Source: a virus
Virus record (IMG/VR): IMGVR_UViG_3300043427_003242
Coordinates: 1-64,000 of that record
Direction: 5' to 3' (one strand)
DNA length: 64,000 nucleotides
In this document: piece by piece, positions 16,160 through 23,432 of the stretch
Layout: the number at the start of each line of letters is the position of its first letter
Numbering within the stretch: position 1 is the stretch's first letter
Translations under genes and position numbers: made by a program
The notes under the pieces: generated by a model
Databases searched by the model: none
What the model was told of the DNA's origin: nothing
The model's input: the letters and a program-made list of their open reading frames with translations, nothing else

Positions 16160-16687
16160 ATGCGTAGAGAAGGTTATCAAATTCCTCAAGTAGAATTTAT
16201 TTTCCGTGAGGCAGGTGAATTCGTAACTCGTACTTCTGCCGAACTCTTTAACAACAAGCGTGTAGTAATTTTCTCACTTCCCGGTGCGTTTACTCCCACT
16301 TGTAGTGCATATCAACTTCCAGGATTTGAGGAGAACTATGGAACATTCAGGGACCTTGGCATCGATGCTATTTACTGCATTTCTGTTAATGACGCTTTTA
16401 CGATGAATGCTTGGGCACAAGATCAAAACATTCAAAACGTACAACTAATTCCTGATGGCAACGCTTACTTCACTCGTTCTATGGGTCAACTCGTTGCCAA
16501 GACCAATCTTGGTTTTGGTGAGCGTTCTTGGAGATATGCTGCTGTGGTAGATAATGGGATTATTGAGAAACTCTTTGAGGAAACAGGAAGGCAAGATAAT
16601 GCTCCGACTGATCCTTATGAGGAATCAACACCAGAAGCAGTTCTAGAATATGTAAAATCAACTGTGAGGGAAACCACACCAGTTTGA
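16160..16687 (+). CDS. peroxiredoxin (Prx5-like)
   Basis: 175 residues. FSLPGAFTPTCSAYQLPGFEE holds the peroxidatic Cys in the PxxxTxxC motif; DAIYCISVNDAFTMNAWAQDQ, GNAYFTRSMGQLV and SWRYAAVVDNG are Prx5/redoxin blocks. It reduces hydrogen or alkyl peroxides using thiols, possibly fed by the phage glutaredoxin. The start at 16160 is chosen because GGAGG precedes it by 5 bases; an in-frame ATG at 16148 overlaps the hli stop and is the alternative. Next to two hli genes, its role is probably protection against light-driven oxidative stress. Confidence 0.88.
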   Translation: MRREGYQIPQVEFIFREAGEFVTRTSAELFNNKRVVIFSLPGAFTPTCSAYQLPGFEENYGTFRDLGIDAIYCISVNDAFTMNAWAQDQNIQNVQLIPDGNAYFTRSMGQLVAKTNLGFGERSWRYAAVVDNGIIEKLFEETGRQDNAPTDPYEESTPEAVLEYVKSTVRETTPV

Positions 16688-16707
16688 TATAATAAGCAAT
16701 AATACTT

Positions 16708-16742
16708 AAACTCTGTTTCTAAATAAAGAATCAGAGTTTTTT
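16708..16742 (+). terminator. intrinsic terminator after peroxiredoxin
   Basis: Stem AAACTCTG/CAGAGTTT extended by an inner TTCT/AGAA pairing, followed by T residues. The loop contains TCTAAATA, a weak late-promoter match. Confidence 0.75.
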
Positions 16743-16748
16743 AGTATA

Positions 16749-16910
16749 ATGCCAAGGGGACAATTAACAAAAGATGAGATGAAATGTCAAGTCTTAAAGT
16801 TAAAGCAGAAACTACAAAACGAACATATTGGTTATACCTCAGATCCCAAATCGCTTGCAGATCAGTACCTGAATATGGTACTCGATAAGATTAATGAGTA
16901 TGCTCGTTAA
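16749..16910 (+). CDS. small conserved-looking protein
   Basis: 53 residues: MPRGQLTKDEMKCQVLKLKQ, then a charged helical tail (DPKSLADQYLNMVLDKINEYA). Mostly alpha-helical and hydrophilic. TATAAT overlaps its start but has no -35, so expression may depend on the late-type motif inside the preceding terminator loop. Function unknown. Confidence 0.6.
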   Translation: MPRGQLTKDEMKCQVLKLKQKLQNEHIGYTSDPKSLADQYLNMVLDKINEYAR

Positions 16911-16916
16911 TAAATA
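16909..16916 (+). promoter_or_regulatory. T4-type late promoter motif
   Basis: AATAAATA, 7 of 8 with the T4 late consensus TATAAATA, 24 bases before the C39-type peptidase start; a strong GGAGGAG ribosome site follows. Confidence 0.5.
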
Positions 16917-16940
16917 AGATAATCTTGGAGGAGTATAAGT

Positions 16941-17645
16941 ATGCAAATTGATCTTCACAATTTCTTTTTACATTACGATCCTAAGAATCCAAATCACGTT
17001 GCATCAGTAGAGCAACTTGAAAAAGATTTACTTGCAAAAGTACCCGAGTTAATGGATGACTCCAGTACTTGGGTTAGTATCTACAGAACCAAACAAGAAC
17101 CCCCAGCCCAACCAGGAATTCTGAACGTTCCTTATTTTCCTCAGGTAGATAACTATACTCAACCAGATAGAACTTGCAATTCTTCTTCTTGTGCAATGTG
17201 TCTTGAGTACTTCAAACCAGGAACACTTCCAGGAGCAAAGGGCGACGATGCCTATCTTAAGAAAGTTCTCGCAACAGGAGATACGACTGATCACTCAGTT
17301 CAGACAAAAGTTCTTGTTGATTATGGAATTAAGTCTGAGTTTAAGTATAATCTTGGTTTCGCTGATCTTGATCGTGAGCTTGCCGCTGGGAGACCCGTTG
17401 TTATCGGGATTCTTCATCGCGGTACTTTATCTGCTCCTACTGGCGGTCACATGTGTGTAGTAATTGGTAAAAAAGGAACAGATTATATTATTAATGACCC
17501 CTATGGATCTTTGAACGATGGATATACAGGTGCAGTAACTAACGGTAAAGGTGCGGTTTATAAGCGTTCCGATCTTCAGTATCGTTGGTTAGAAAATAAT
17601 AAGGATAAGACTGGTTGGGGTAGAATTTTTTACGCAAAAAAGTAG
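16941..17645 (+). CDS. C39-like (papain-fold) peptidase
   Basis: 234 residues. LNVPYFPQVDNYTQPDRTCNSSSCAM is the C39_2-type active-site block (Gln and Cys), GGHMCVVIGKK the His block and IINDPYG the Asp block. Such domains cut peptides or crosslinks. It sits 2 bases before the endolysin and shares its late promoter, so a role in lysis or wall degradation is likely; it might instead mature a virion protein. The first 55 residues are an uncharacterised N-terminal region. Confidence 0.72.
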   Translation: MQIDLHNFFLHYDPKNPNHVASVEQLEKDLLAKVPELMDDSSTWVSIYRTKQEPPAQPGILNVPYFPQVDNYTQPDRTCNSSSCAMCLEYFKPGTLPGAKGDDAYLKKVLATGDTTDHSVQTKVLVDYGIKSEFKYNLGFADLDRELAAGRPVVIGILHRGTLSAPTGGHMCVVIGKKGTDYIINDPYGSLNDGYTGAVTNGKGAVYKRSDLQYRWLENNKDKTGWGRIFYAKK

Positions 17646-17647
17646 AA

Positions 17648-18121
17648 ATGACATCACAAATTCCTCAAAGTGGTGTCTTTCTAATTAAAGAATTTGAAGG
17701 ATGTCATTTACACTCATATCCAGATCCACTAACTGGAAAACTTCCAATCACAGTAGGATGGGGAAGTACGAAGGATTTTGATGGATCTGCTTTTAAGATG
17801 GGAAAAATAATCACTCAAGAATATGCAAATAGGTTATTGCTATTTGATCTTGAAAATCGGTTTCTTCCTTCACTTCGAAAAATCCCTTATTGGAACGAAA
17901 TGAATGAGAATCAACAAGGAGCACTTCTTTCTTTTGCTTATAATCTTGGGGCTGATTTTTATGGGAATCCCAATTTTAATACCATAACAAAAGTCCTTAG
18001 AAATAAAGAATGGTCTAAAGTTCCGGGGGCATTAGAACTTTATCGTAATCCTGGAACTAAAGTAGAAAAAGGGTTATTGAGAAGAAGAGTTGCTGAAGGT
18101 ACTTTATGGAGTCGTAAATAA
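17648..18121 (+). CDS. GH24 endolysin (T4-type lysozyme)
   Basis: 157 residues, near T4 lysozyme length (164). LIKEFEGCHLHSYPDPLTG carries the catalytic Glu of the family, TVGWGS the Thr/GWG substrate site, and NENQQGALLSFAYNLG, GLLRRRVAEGTLW the C-terminal lobe blocks. It cleaves peptidoglycan between MurNAc and GlcNAc at the end of infection. No signal peptide, so it needs a holin, not identified here. Its last 18 bases overlap a convergent small gene. Confidence 0.92.
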   Translation: MTSQIPQSGVFLIKEFEGCHLHSYPDPLTGKLPITVGWGSTKDFDGSAFKMGKIITQEYANRLLLFDLENRFLPSLRKIPYWNEMNENQQGALLSFAYNLGADFYGNPNFNTITKVLRNKEWSKVPGALELYRNPGTKVEKGLLRRRVAEGTLWSRK

Positions 18122-18268
18122 CTTCCTACCTCTTTTCCAAGTTCTACGAATAGCAGCACGAACTTCTGGTGGTTGAGGTTTAGGTTGAGTCCTTCGGTTT
18201 TCCATAAAGAGACCATCATTTATTAGAAGTCTCAGAAGAATGAGAATGGGAAGAAGTTTCTTTCTCAT
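18104..18268 (-). CDS. small basic membrane-tethered protein
   Basis: 54 residues: MRKKLLPILILLRLLINDGL is a basic start plus hydrophobic stretch, followed by an Arg/Lys/Pro-rich tail. The start overlaps the SNase stop (TAATG on this strand), and the 3' end runs 18 bases into the endolysin gene on the other strand. It is the last gene of the leftward cassette. A short holin-like helix is possible given the lysis neighbours, but there is no direct evidence. Confidence 0.5.
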   Translation of the reverse strand: MRKKLLPILILLRLLINDGLFMENRRTQPKPQPPEVRAAIRRTWKRGRKLFTTP

Positions 18269-18606
18269 TACACATAAGGTTTTGCGATTCCTTCATTCAA
18301 CATTCTTTCATTAACTGTGACAGGATCGCCAACAAGATAAAGAGTTCCAAGTATTCTTCCATACTTGTCCTCTTTTGTCGTTTCAATAATCCACTCTCCC
18401 TCACGGGAGAGTTCTTTTTCTAGCCATGCTTTTGCTGCTAGACCTTCTGCTTTTTCTGCTAGATCTTTTGTTCTAGTTTCAGCAGCATCAATATCCTTTA
18501 ATCTGACTTTATATGATACAGTAATCCAAAATCCTAAATCAATATCAAGATCAACTGTGTCGCCATCAATGACTCTGTTGATCTTCTTGATTTTGTACTG
18601 ATACAT
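18268..18606 (-). CDS. staphylococcal-nuclease-like (SNase) protein
   Basis: 112 residues. NRVIDGDTVDLDIDLGF is the SNase DGDT calcium-binding block, VRLKDIDAAETRTKD the second block with the catalytic Arg, and TKEDKYGRILGTLYL the third (catalytic Glu plus GR). Compact SNase domains cut DNA or RNA non-specifically. A GGAGAT ribosome site lies inside the overlapping upstream gene. A function in host DNA recycling is plausible. No signal peptide. Confidence 0.85.
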   Translation of the reverse strand: MYQYKIKKINRVIDGDTVDLDIDLGFWITVSYKVRLKDIDAAETRTKDLAEKAEGLAAKAWLEKELSREGEWIIETTKEDKYGRILGTLYLVGDPVTVNERMLNEGIAKPYV

Positions 18607-18715
18607 CTTTCATCTCCAGATATGCTACTCTTAATATGTAGTAAATTATCCAAGCAGTAAATATCAATCCACTACCAAGTATAATTACTACTCCCCAAGG
18701 AAAATCGTGAATCAT
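18566..18715 (-). CDS. single-helix membrane protein
   Basis: 49 residues: MIHDFPWGVVIILGSGLIFT continues through one strong transmembrane helix to a polar Gln/Asp/Ser tail. It starts on the stop of the upstream gene (ATGA) and its 3' end overlaps the SNase start by 41 bases in another frame. Coordinated overlaps at both ends support it as real. Could be a holin candidate by size and topology; that is inference. Confidence 0.6.
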   Translation of the reverse strand: MIHDFPWGVVIILGSGLIFTAWIIYYILRVAYLEMKDVSVQNQEDQQSH

Positions 18716-19128
18716 TTTTTATATTTTAATGTGTCTGCAATACCCAAAATTGAACCTGATATTGAATAGAGTTCTTGAATATATGTAGTCTTATCAAATC
18801 CTTCAAGAGACATATATTCTCCAAATGTTTTTTCAATATTTACTGAGGAATATAATAGGTATTTTAGTTTTTCTTCTTCCTTTGAGGTGATTGCATCTCC
18901 AACAACATCAGAAAAAGTTTCTGCAATATATCCCATTCTCGCACAAGTTTGATGAGGATATTCTCCCTTATCTAAAGAGATTGCTATGTCTTCAACAACG
19001 CTTCCAATTTCATATAACCATTCTGATATTTCTTTTCTTCTCTCTGAGTTAAAGAATTTATCTTTAAGATCTTTCAGAGAGTTTCCAATAGAAATTAAAA
19101 TACTAATGCCTTCCAAGATCTCAATCAT
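18712..19128 (-). CDS. helical protein of unknown function
   Basis: 138 residues, largely alpha-helical and acidic-basic balanced: MIEILEGISILISIGNSLKD, then SERRKEISEWLYEIGSVVEDIAISLDKG. No catalytic motif seen. Overlaps both neighbours by 4 bases (ATGA type), so it belongs to the leftward cassette. Confidence 0.7.
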   Translation of the reverse strand: MIEILEGISILISIGNSLKDLKDKFFNSERRKEISEWLYEIGSVVEDIAISLDKGEYPHQTCARMGYIAETFSDVVGDAITSKEEEKLKYLLYSSVNIEKTFGEYMSLEGFDKTTYIQELYSISGSILGIADTLKYKK

Positions 19129-19316
19129 CTTCCTTCAGTCTTATGAATCCAAGTTTTTAATTCGTGCAAGTATTGTCTTAACATATCTGCTTTTTCAAGA
19201 TGCCAAATATCACCACTCTTAAAATACTCGTGAGTGTGATTGTCTATTGCTTTTAGGATATTATGTATCGGTGCGTTCCAAGGCTCACGATTTGGAGTAT
19301 TCCATTCTCGTGGCAT
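19125..19316 (-). CDS. small His/Trp-rich protein
   Basis: 63 residues: MPREWNTPNREPWNAPIHNI, then HTHEYFKSGDIWHLEKADMLRQYLHELKTWIHK. Five histidines could be a metal site. The spacing to the next gene (4-base overlap) puts it in the leftward operon. Function unknown. Confidence 0.65.
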   Translation of the reverse strand: MPREWNTPNREPWNAPIHNILKAIDNHTHEYFKSGDIWHLEKADMLRQYLHELKTWIHKTEGR

Positions 19317-19322
19317 ACATCC

Positions 19323-19436
19323 TCACTTTTTCTTACCACCATTTTTGGCTTTCTTTGCAGTCGCATTACCAGAATTTTGTTTCGACTGCTTCCCGCCAGC
19401 AGATCCCTTCTTACCCTTGTTTGCTGACTTAGACAT
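19323..19436 (-). CDS. tiny Lys/Gly/Ser-rich basic protein
   Basis: 37 residues beginning MSKSANKGKKGSAGGKQSKQ and ending in KKAKNGGKKK; about 12 lysines, no hydrophobic core. It should be disordered and bind nucleic acid. First gene of the leftward cassette, directly after a late-type promoter motif on its strand (CATAAATA). Confidence 0.6.
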   Translation of the reverse strand: MSKSANKGKKGSAGGKQSKQNSGNATAKKAKNGGKKK

Positions 19437-19459
19437 CTGAGGTTTTTGTGATACCGAAA

Positions 19460-19479
19460 TATTTATGATATAATAAATA
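19460..19479. promoter_or_regulatory. divergent late promoter pair
   Basis: On the minus strand CATAAATA (complement of 19460-19467) precedes the leftward cassette; on the plus strand AATAAATA (19472-19479) precedes the GTG-started virion gene. Each matches TATAAATA at 7 of 8 positions, only 4 bases apart. Confidence 0.5.
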
Positions 19480-19508
19480 TTATCATAGGAAATGCTAATA
19501 GTTTATAA

Positions 19509-20342
19509 GTGGAATTTAAGAAACCTATAGACATAGAAGATAGTTTAAATCTTTCTGATTTTTTTTCTTTGGTTAATTCTGAGAAAAAAAGACAGAAGGA
19601 TGAATTTACTTCTATTGTTGGAGATTTGAATTTAAGTAATGTATTTGAAGAAGTAACGACACTAAAGAAAAAAAATAAGATTCAAAAAAAGAAAGAGCAA
19701 AAAACTTTAGAATCATTTGAGAATTGGTTGTATTCTGATAAAGTAAAAGAAAAACCAATAGAAGAAGTACAAGAAATTGTAGAAGAAGTTATTGAAGAAG
19801 TTCAGGAAATTGTAGATAATATAGTAGAAGAATCTTCAGAAAAACCTAAAGAACTTACACTTATAGAAAAATCTTTAGGTCTTCTTGCAGAACCATCGGA
19901 TGCTAAAGTTCAACAAGATCCATTAGCTCCTTTAGATCAGAAGTTTGCAACAATTGAAGATTTACAGAAACATTACAATCTGTTTCTCAATAGAATACAG
20001 CAACAACTTTCCACATTAGGTGGAGGTGGTGAGACAAATCTGGCATATATGGATATGCCTCTTACATATATCACCACTTCATCGTATACAATAACTCCAC
20101 AAGATTATTATATTGGTGTTAATTATGCAGGAGCAGTTACAATCACTCTTCCAACACCAAGGAAGGATGGAAAGACCTACATAGTAAAAGATGAACTTGG
20201 AGAAGCATCCAGAGGAGTTAATAGATATATCACAATTCTCCCATCTGGTTCTGATACTATTGATGGTAGAGACAGAGCAATTATTGCTTATGATTATGGG
20301 TCACTTACTTTTGTTTATAGAAATGGTTGGAGGGTAGTCTAA
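19509..20342 (+). CDS. virion structural protein (predicted)
   Basis: 277 residues from a GTG start; no suitable ATG is in frame. Residues 1-105 are charged and helical with a Glu/Val coiled segment (EVQEIVEEVIEEVQEIVDNI); residues ~165-277 are beta-rich with TPQDYYIGVNYAGAVTITLP and DGKTYIVKDELG, typical of small phage fiber or head-decoration domains. The stop overlaps the next start (TAATG), so the two are a translational pair. A late-type promoter motif is 30 bases upstream. Confidence 0.6.
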   Translation: MEFKKPIDIEDSLNLSDFFSLVNSEKKRQKDEFTSIVGDLNLSNVFEEVTTLKKKNKIQKKKEQKTLESFENWLYSDKVKEKPIEEVQEIVEEVIEEVQEIVDNIVEESSEKPKELTLIEKSLGLLAEPSDAKVQQDPLAPLDQKFATIEDLQKHYNLFLNRIQQQLSTLGGGGETNLAYMDMPLTYITTSSYTITPQDYYIGVNYAGAVTITLPTPRKDGKTYIVKDELGEASRGVNRYITILPSGSDTIDGRDRAIIAYDYGSLTFVYRNGWRVV

Positions 20343-21592
20343 TGTCACACTTATATGATCCGTGGAAACCCGGAGATGACGCTTTTGGAAGATTAAGGGT
20401 ATCAGAACCATTTACTCTTGGAGATTATAAGCACCTTTATTCTATTGACCCAGACTTTATAGATGTAAAGGTAGGTACTGGCGCAACTGTAACTTTTGAT
20501 GTAAATCAAGCTGCAGCAATTTTAAGTTCTGGTATCAGTACTGATGGATATACTATTCACCAGACAAAGAGATATCATCATTATATGCCTGGTAAATCTC
20601 AATTGATTTTCTCAACATTTAATTTTGGTACGGCACAGCAAAATGTCTATAAGAGAACTGGATACTTTGATGATAGGGATGGAATTTTCTTTGAGCAAGC
20701 ACCAGATGGAACTTTAAGTTTCGTAATTAGGTCTTATGTAACTGGAATTGCTTCAGATAGAAGAGTTACTCAGTCTCAATGGAACAAAGATAGATTAACA
20801 GGACAAGACCCTTCTGGATTTACATTAGATATTACCAAAACTCAATTGTTCTTTACTGACTTTGAATGGTTAGGTGTTGGTAGAGTTCGTTGCGGATTTT
20901 CAATCGATGGTAAGAATGTTGTTTGTCACGAATTTTATAATTCAAATCATATCCCAACAGTTTATATGTCTAATCCAAATCTTCCAGTAAGATGTGAGGT
21001 TAGAAATGTAGGAACACAAGTAGGTGCTGGAGGTTCTTTTATTCAAATTTGTTCTAGTGTAATGAGTGAAGGTGGATATACAGAGGCAGGAAGAGAATTT
21101 TCACATACAACAAATCTTAGAACTGTTGGTGTAGGCACTACAGTTCCAATTATTGCAATTAGACTTAAGAATTCATTTAAGGGATATCCAAATAGAGCAA
21201 CAGTAAAACTTGAAGATGTCTCTGTGTTTAGTAGTGGGGCAAATGTAAAATATGAAGTTGTAAAATTACGAAGTTCAACTGGAATTAATACGACAGGAAC
21301 TTGGGTTTCTGAAAATACAGAATCTGTTGTTGAATTTAATGAAAGTGCTACTGGAATTAGCACCACATATTTTGAAGATTTTATGGGTGGTTATGCTGCA
21401 GGAGACAGTCAAAATGTAACAAAACCATCAGCAACAACTACTGTTGCCCAATCAGGCCCAACATCTAAAAAGAATTATCTAACACAAAATTTTGATTCGA
21501 CAGACTCAGAAATCTTTTCAGTTCGTGTAAGTAATATTGGAACAGATCCTAGTAATGTTGGAGTATCTATGAGATGGAGAGAGATTTACTAA
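20342..21592 (+). CDS. virion structural protein (DAFGRLRVS family)
   Basis: 416 residues; the ATG overlapping the upstream stop is chosen over an in-frame codon 15 bases earlier. YDPWKPGDDAFGRLRVSEPF near the N-terminus is a recurrent block in cyanophage and other phage virion proteins; the rest is beta-rich with many Thr, Ser and Gly residues. Likely part of a tail or capsid appendage. Followed by the psbA promoter. Confidence 0.65.
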   Translation: MSHLYDPWKPGDDAFGRLRVSEPFTLGDYKHLYSIDPDFIDVKVGTGATVTFDVNQAAAILSSGISTDGYTIHQTKRYHHYMPGKSQLIFSTFNFGTAQQNVYKRTGYFDDRDGIFFEQAPDGTLSFVIRSYVTGIASDRRVTQSQWNKDRLTGQDPSGFTLDITKTQLFFTDFEWLGVGRVRCGFSIDGKNVVCHEFYNSNHIPTVYMSNPNLPVRCEVRNVGTQVGAGGSFIQICSSVMSEGGYTEAGREFSHTTNLRTVGVGTTVPIIAIRLKNSFKGYPNRATVKLEDVSVFSSGANVKYEVVKLRSSTGINTTGTWVSENTESVVEFNESATGISTTYFEDFMGGYAAGDSQNVTKPSATTTVAQSGPTSKKNYLTQNFDSTDSEIFSVRVSNIGTDPSNVGVSMRWREIY

Positions 21593-21634
21593 AAGGTTCT
21601 TATTTATCTTGTGCCACCTAGGTAATTGGACCTA

Positions 21635-21663
21635 TTGACAGCATTTCCTGACAGTGCTATTAT
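21635..21663 (+). promoter_or_regulatory. psbA promoter
   Basis: Consensus TTGACA, 17 bases, TATTAT. Transcription from here gives a long 5' leader of about 160 bases. Confidence 0.85.
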
Positions 21664-21828
21664 ATATACATACACGGGGTTAAGGAATGTAACAATTTCT
21701 TACCTACGGAATCTTCTCCAACCGGGATCACGAGAAGTAAAGCATCCCTCATACCCACGATGGAGGGTGTCGTGGGAATACTTGTAACCATTCAGTCCCC
21801 CTGAATCATACTTACCCTTTTAAAACAA
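21664..21828 (+). promoter_or_regulatory. structured psbA 5' leader
   Basis: A 7-bp hairpin CCCACGA/TCGTGGG (21754-21776) has a loop containing GGAGGGTG; the same GGAGGG can alternatively pair with CCCTC at 21745-21749. A second hairpin ATTCAG/CTGAAT (21790-21806) lies nearer the start codon. Mutually exclusive pairings next to a ribosome-site-like loop suggest translational control. No small open frame is convincing. Confidence 0.45.
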
Positions 21829-23345
21829 ATGACTGCTACAATTGCTCAACAACGTTCCACAAATACCTGGAACCAATTCTGTGAGTGGGTTACTTCCACT
21901 AACAATCGTCTGTATGTTGGTTGGTTCGGAGTCCTGATGATTCCTTGCCTGCTTGCTGCTACGACTTGCTTCATTATCGCTTTCGTTGGTGCTCCCCCAG
22001 TGGACATCGACGGCATTCGTGAACCAGTTGCTGGTTCTCTAATGTACGGAAACAACATCATCTCTGGTGCCGTTGTTCCTTCTTCTAATGCTATCGGACT
22101 TCACTTCTATCCTATCTGGGAAGCTGCTTCTCTTGATGAATGGCTTTATAACGGTGGACCTTTCCAACTCGTTGTATTTCACTTCCTCATCGGCATCTAT
22201 GCTTATATGGGACGTGAATGGGAACTCTCTTACCGTCTAGGTATGCGTCCTTGGATCTGTGTTGCTTACAGCGCACCTGTTGCTGCTGCTTCTGCCGTAT
22301 TCCTGGTTTATCCTTTCGGTCAAGGTTCTTTCTCTGATGCGATGCCTCTTGGTATCTCTGGTACGTTTAACTATATGCTTGTCTTCCAAGCAGAACACAA
22401 TATCCTGATGCACCCCTTCCACATGCTTGGAGTTGCTGGTGTGTTCGGTGGTTCACTCTTCAGTGCTATGCACGGTTCACTGGTGACTTCTTCACTGGTT
22501 CGTGAAACTACTGAGAATGAGTCACAGAACTACGGATATAAGTTCGGTCAAGAAGAAGAGACCTACAACATCGTTGCTGCTCACGGGTATTTTGGACGCC
22601 TTATTTTTCAATATGCTTCCTTTAATAACTCCCGTTCACTGCACTTCTTCCTGGCTGCCTGGCCTGTTGTAGGCATCTGGTTCACTGCTCTTGGTGTTTC
22701 TACGATGGCATTTAACCTCAATCGTCGGGGTCCCGTCCTAGCAATTTGACGGTAAACATTGGGTGAATTGCTGGAAGCCCTCCATATTGGGTAATCAGCA
22801 GCCAAGTCCAAGACGCTTCTTGGAAAGGTTCAGAGACTAGGTGGTTTCTCAAGCGTGAGATGTAATACACCAATAGCGCCCAACATCCTAAATGGATGAA
22901 GATATAGTCCACTCCATAAGAATGGTAAACTTATGGGTTCAGTGCAACGGTTTCAACTTCAACCAGTCTATCGTTGATAGTCAAGGTAAAGTTATTAACA
23001 CTTGGGCAGATGTCCTAAATCGTGCAGGACTTGGAATGGAAGTCATGCATGAACGCAACGCTCGATTTGTGGGCGCTCTTATCTGAAAAGGTAAGATAAA
23101 CTTCGGATGAATTGCTGGAAACCCTAACGGGCAATCAGCAGCCAAGCCAATCACGAACTTGATTGGAAGGTTCAGAGACTAGGTGGTTTCTCAAGCGTGA
23201 GATGTAATACACCAATAGCGTCCGACACCTAACCTCATAAAGAGTATGGTGAAGATATAGTCCAAACTGTAAGCACAACTTCCCACTTGACCTTGCAGCA
23301 GCAGAAGCAACACCAGTTGCTCTCACTGCTCCTTCAATCGGTTGA
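21829..23345 (+). CDS. psbA: photosystem II D1 protein, interrupted by two introns
   Basis: Three exons: 21829-22718, 22945-23062 and 23274-23345. Joined length is 1080 bases, giving 359 residues in true D1 numbering. After splicing the tail reads [19 protein letters not shown] and HERNAHNFPLDL, restoring H332, E333, H337, D342 and A344 of the manganese site and a short C-terminal extension. Exon 1 carries all five membrane helices with Tyr161, His190, His215 and His272. Without splicing, translation stops at 22749 after eight wrong residues. D1 is the fast-turnover core of photosystem II; phage copies keep photosynthesis running during infection. Splice sites follow group I rules (exon ends in U, intron ends in G). 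Exon base composition is GC-richer than flanking DNA. Confidence 0.95.
22719..22944 (+). ncRNA. psbA group I intron 1 (226 bases)
   Basis: Splits codon 297 (Leu). The exon end ACCU can pair with GGGU at 22728-22731 with a U-G wobble at the splice site, as in a P1 helix; the intron ends in G. Core-like segments GAATTGCTGGAA (P), GTTCAGAGACTA (R) and AAGATATAGTCC (S) occur in order. No open frame for an endonuclease inside. A 52-base stretch (22827-22878) is identical to intron 2. Confidence 0.85.
23063..23273 (+). ncRNA. psbA group I intron 2 (211 bases)
   Basis: Lies exactly between codons 336 (Ala) and 337 (His), next to manganese ligands. The exon end CGCU pairs with GGCG at 23072-23075 with a U-G wobble. 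The same core segments as intron 1 occur, with 52 identical bases (23169-23220). Its size matches the single ~212-base psbA intron known from cyanophage S-PM2. No internal endonuclease. Confidence 0.88.
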
Positions 23346-23352
23346 TAAAATT

Positions 23353-23389
23353 AGAGACCCTTTACGGGTCTCTTTTTTTGTGTTATAAT
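23353..23389 (+). promoter_or_regulatory. overlapping psbA terminator and promoter
   Basis: Stem AGAGACCC/GGGTCTCT with loop TTTAC and a T run ends psbA. TTTACG (23361-23366) with TATAAT 17 bases later (23384-23389) is a weaker -35 but the same geometry as the other hybrids, and would serve the endonuclease gene. Confidence 0.7.
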
Positions 23390-23403
23390 GGAGTTTAATA
23401 TTT

Positions 23404-23411
23404 TATAAATA
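23404..23411 (+). promoter_or_regulatory. T4-type late promoter
   Basis: Perfect TATAAATA, 22 bases before the endonuclease start and just downstream of the sigma70-type promoter, so the gene can be read both early and late. Confidence 0.6.
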
Positions 23412-23432
23412 GTTAAAAGTTTAAATACCATA

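Noticed and set aside
22892-23086. 64-codon open frame across the intron 1 end and exon 2
   Set aside because: It is read only from unspliced RNA, starts in the intron and ends just inside intron 2; the D1 exon explains it.
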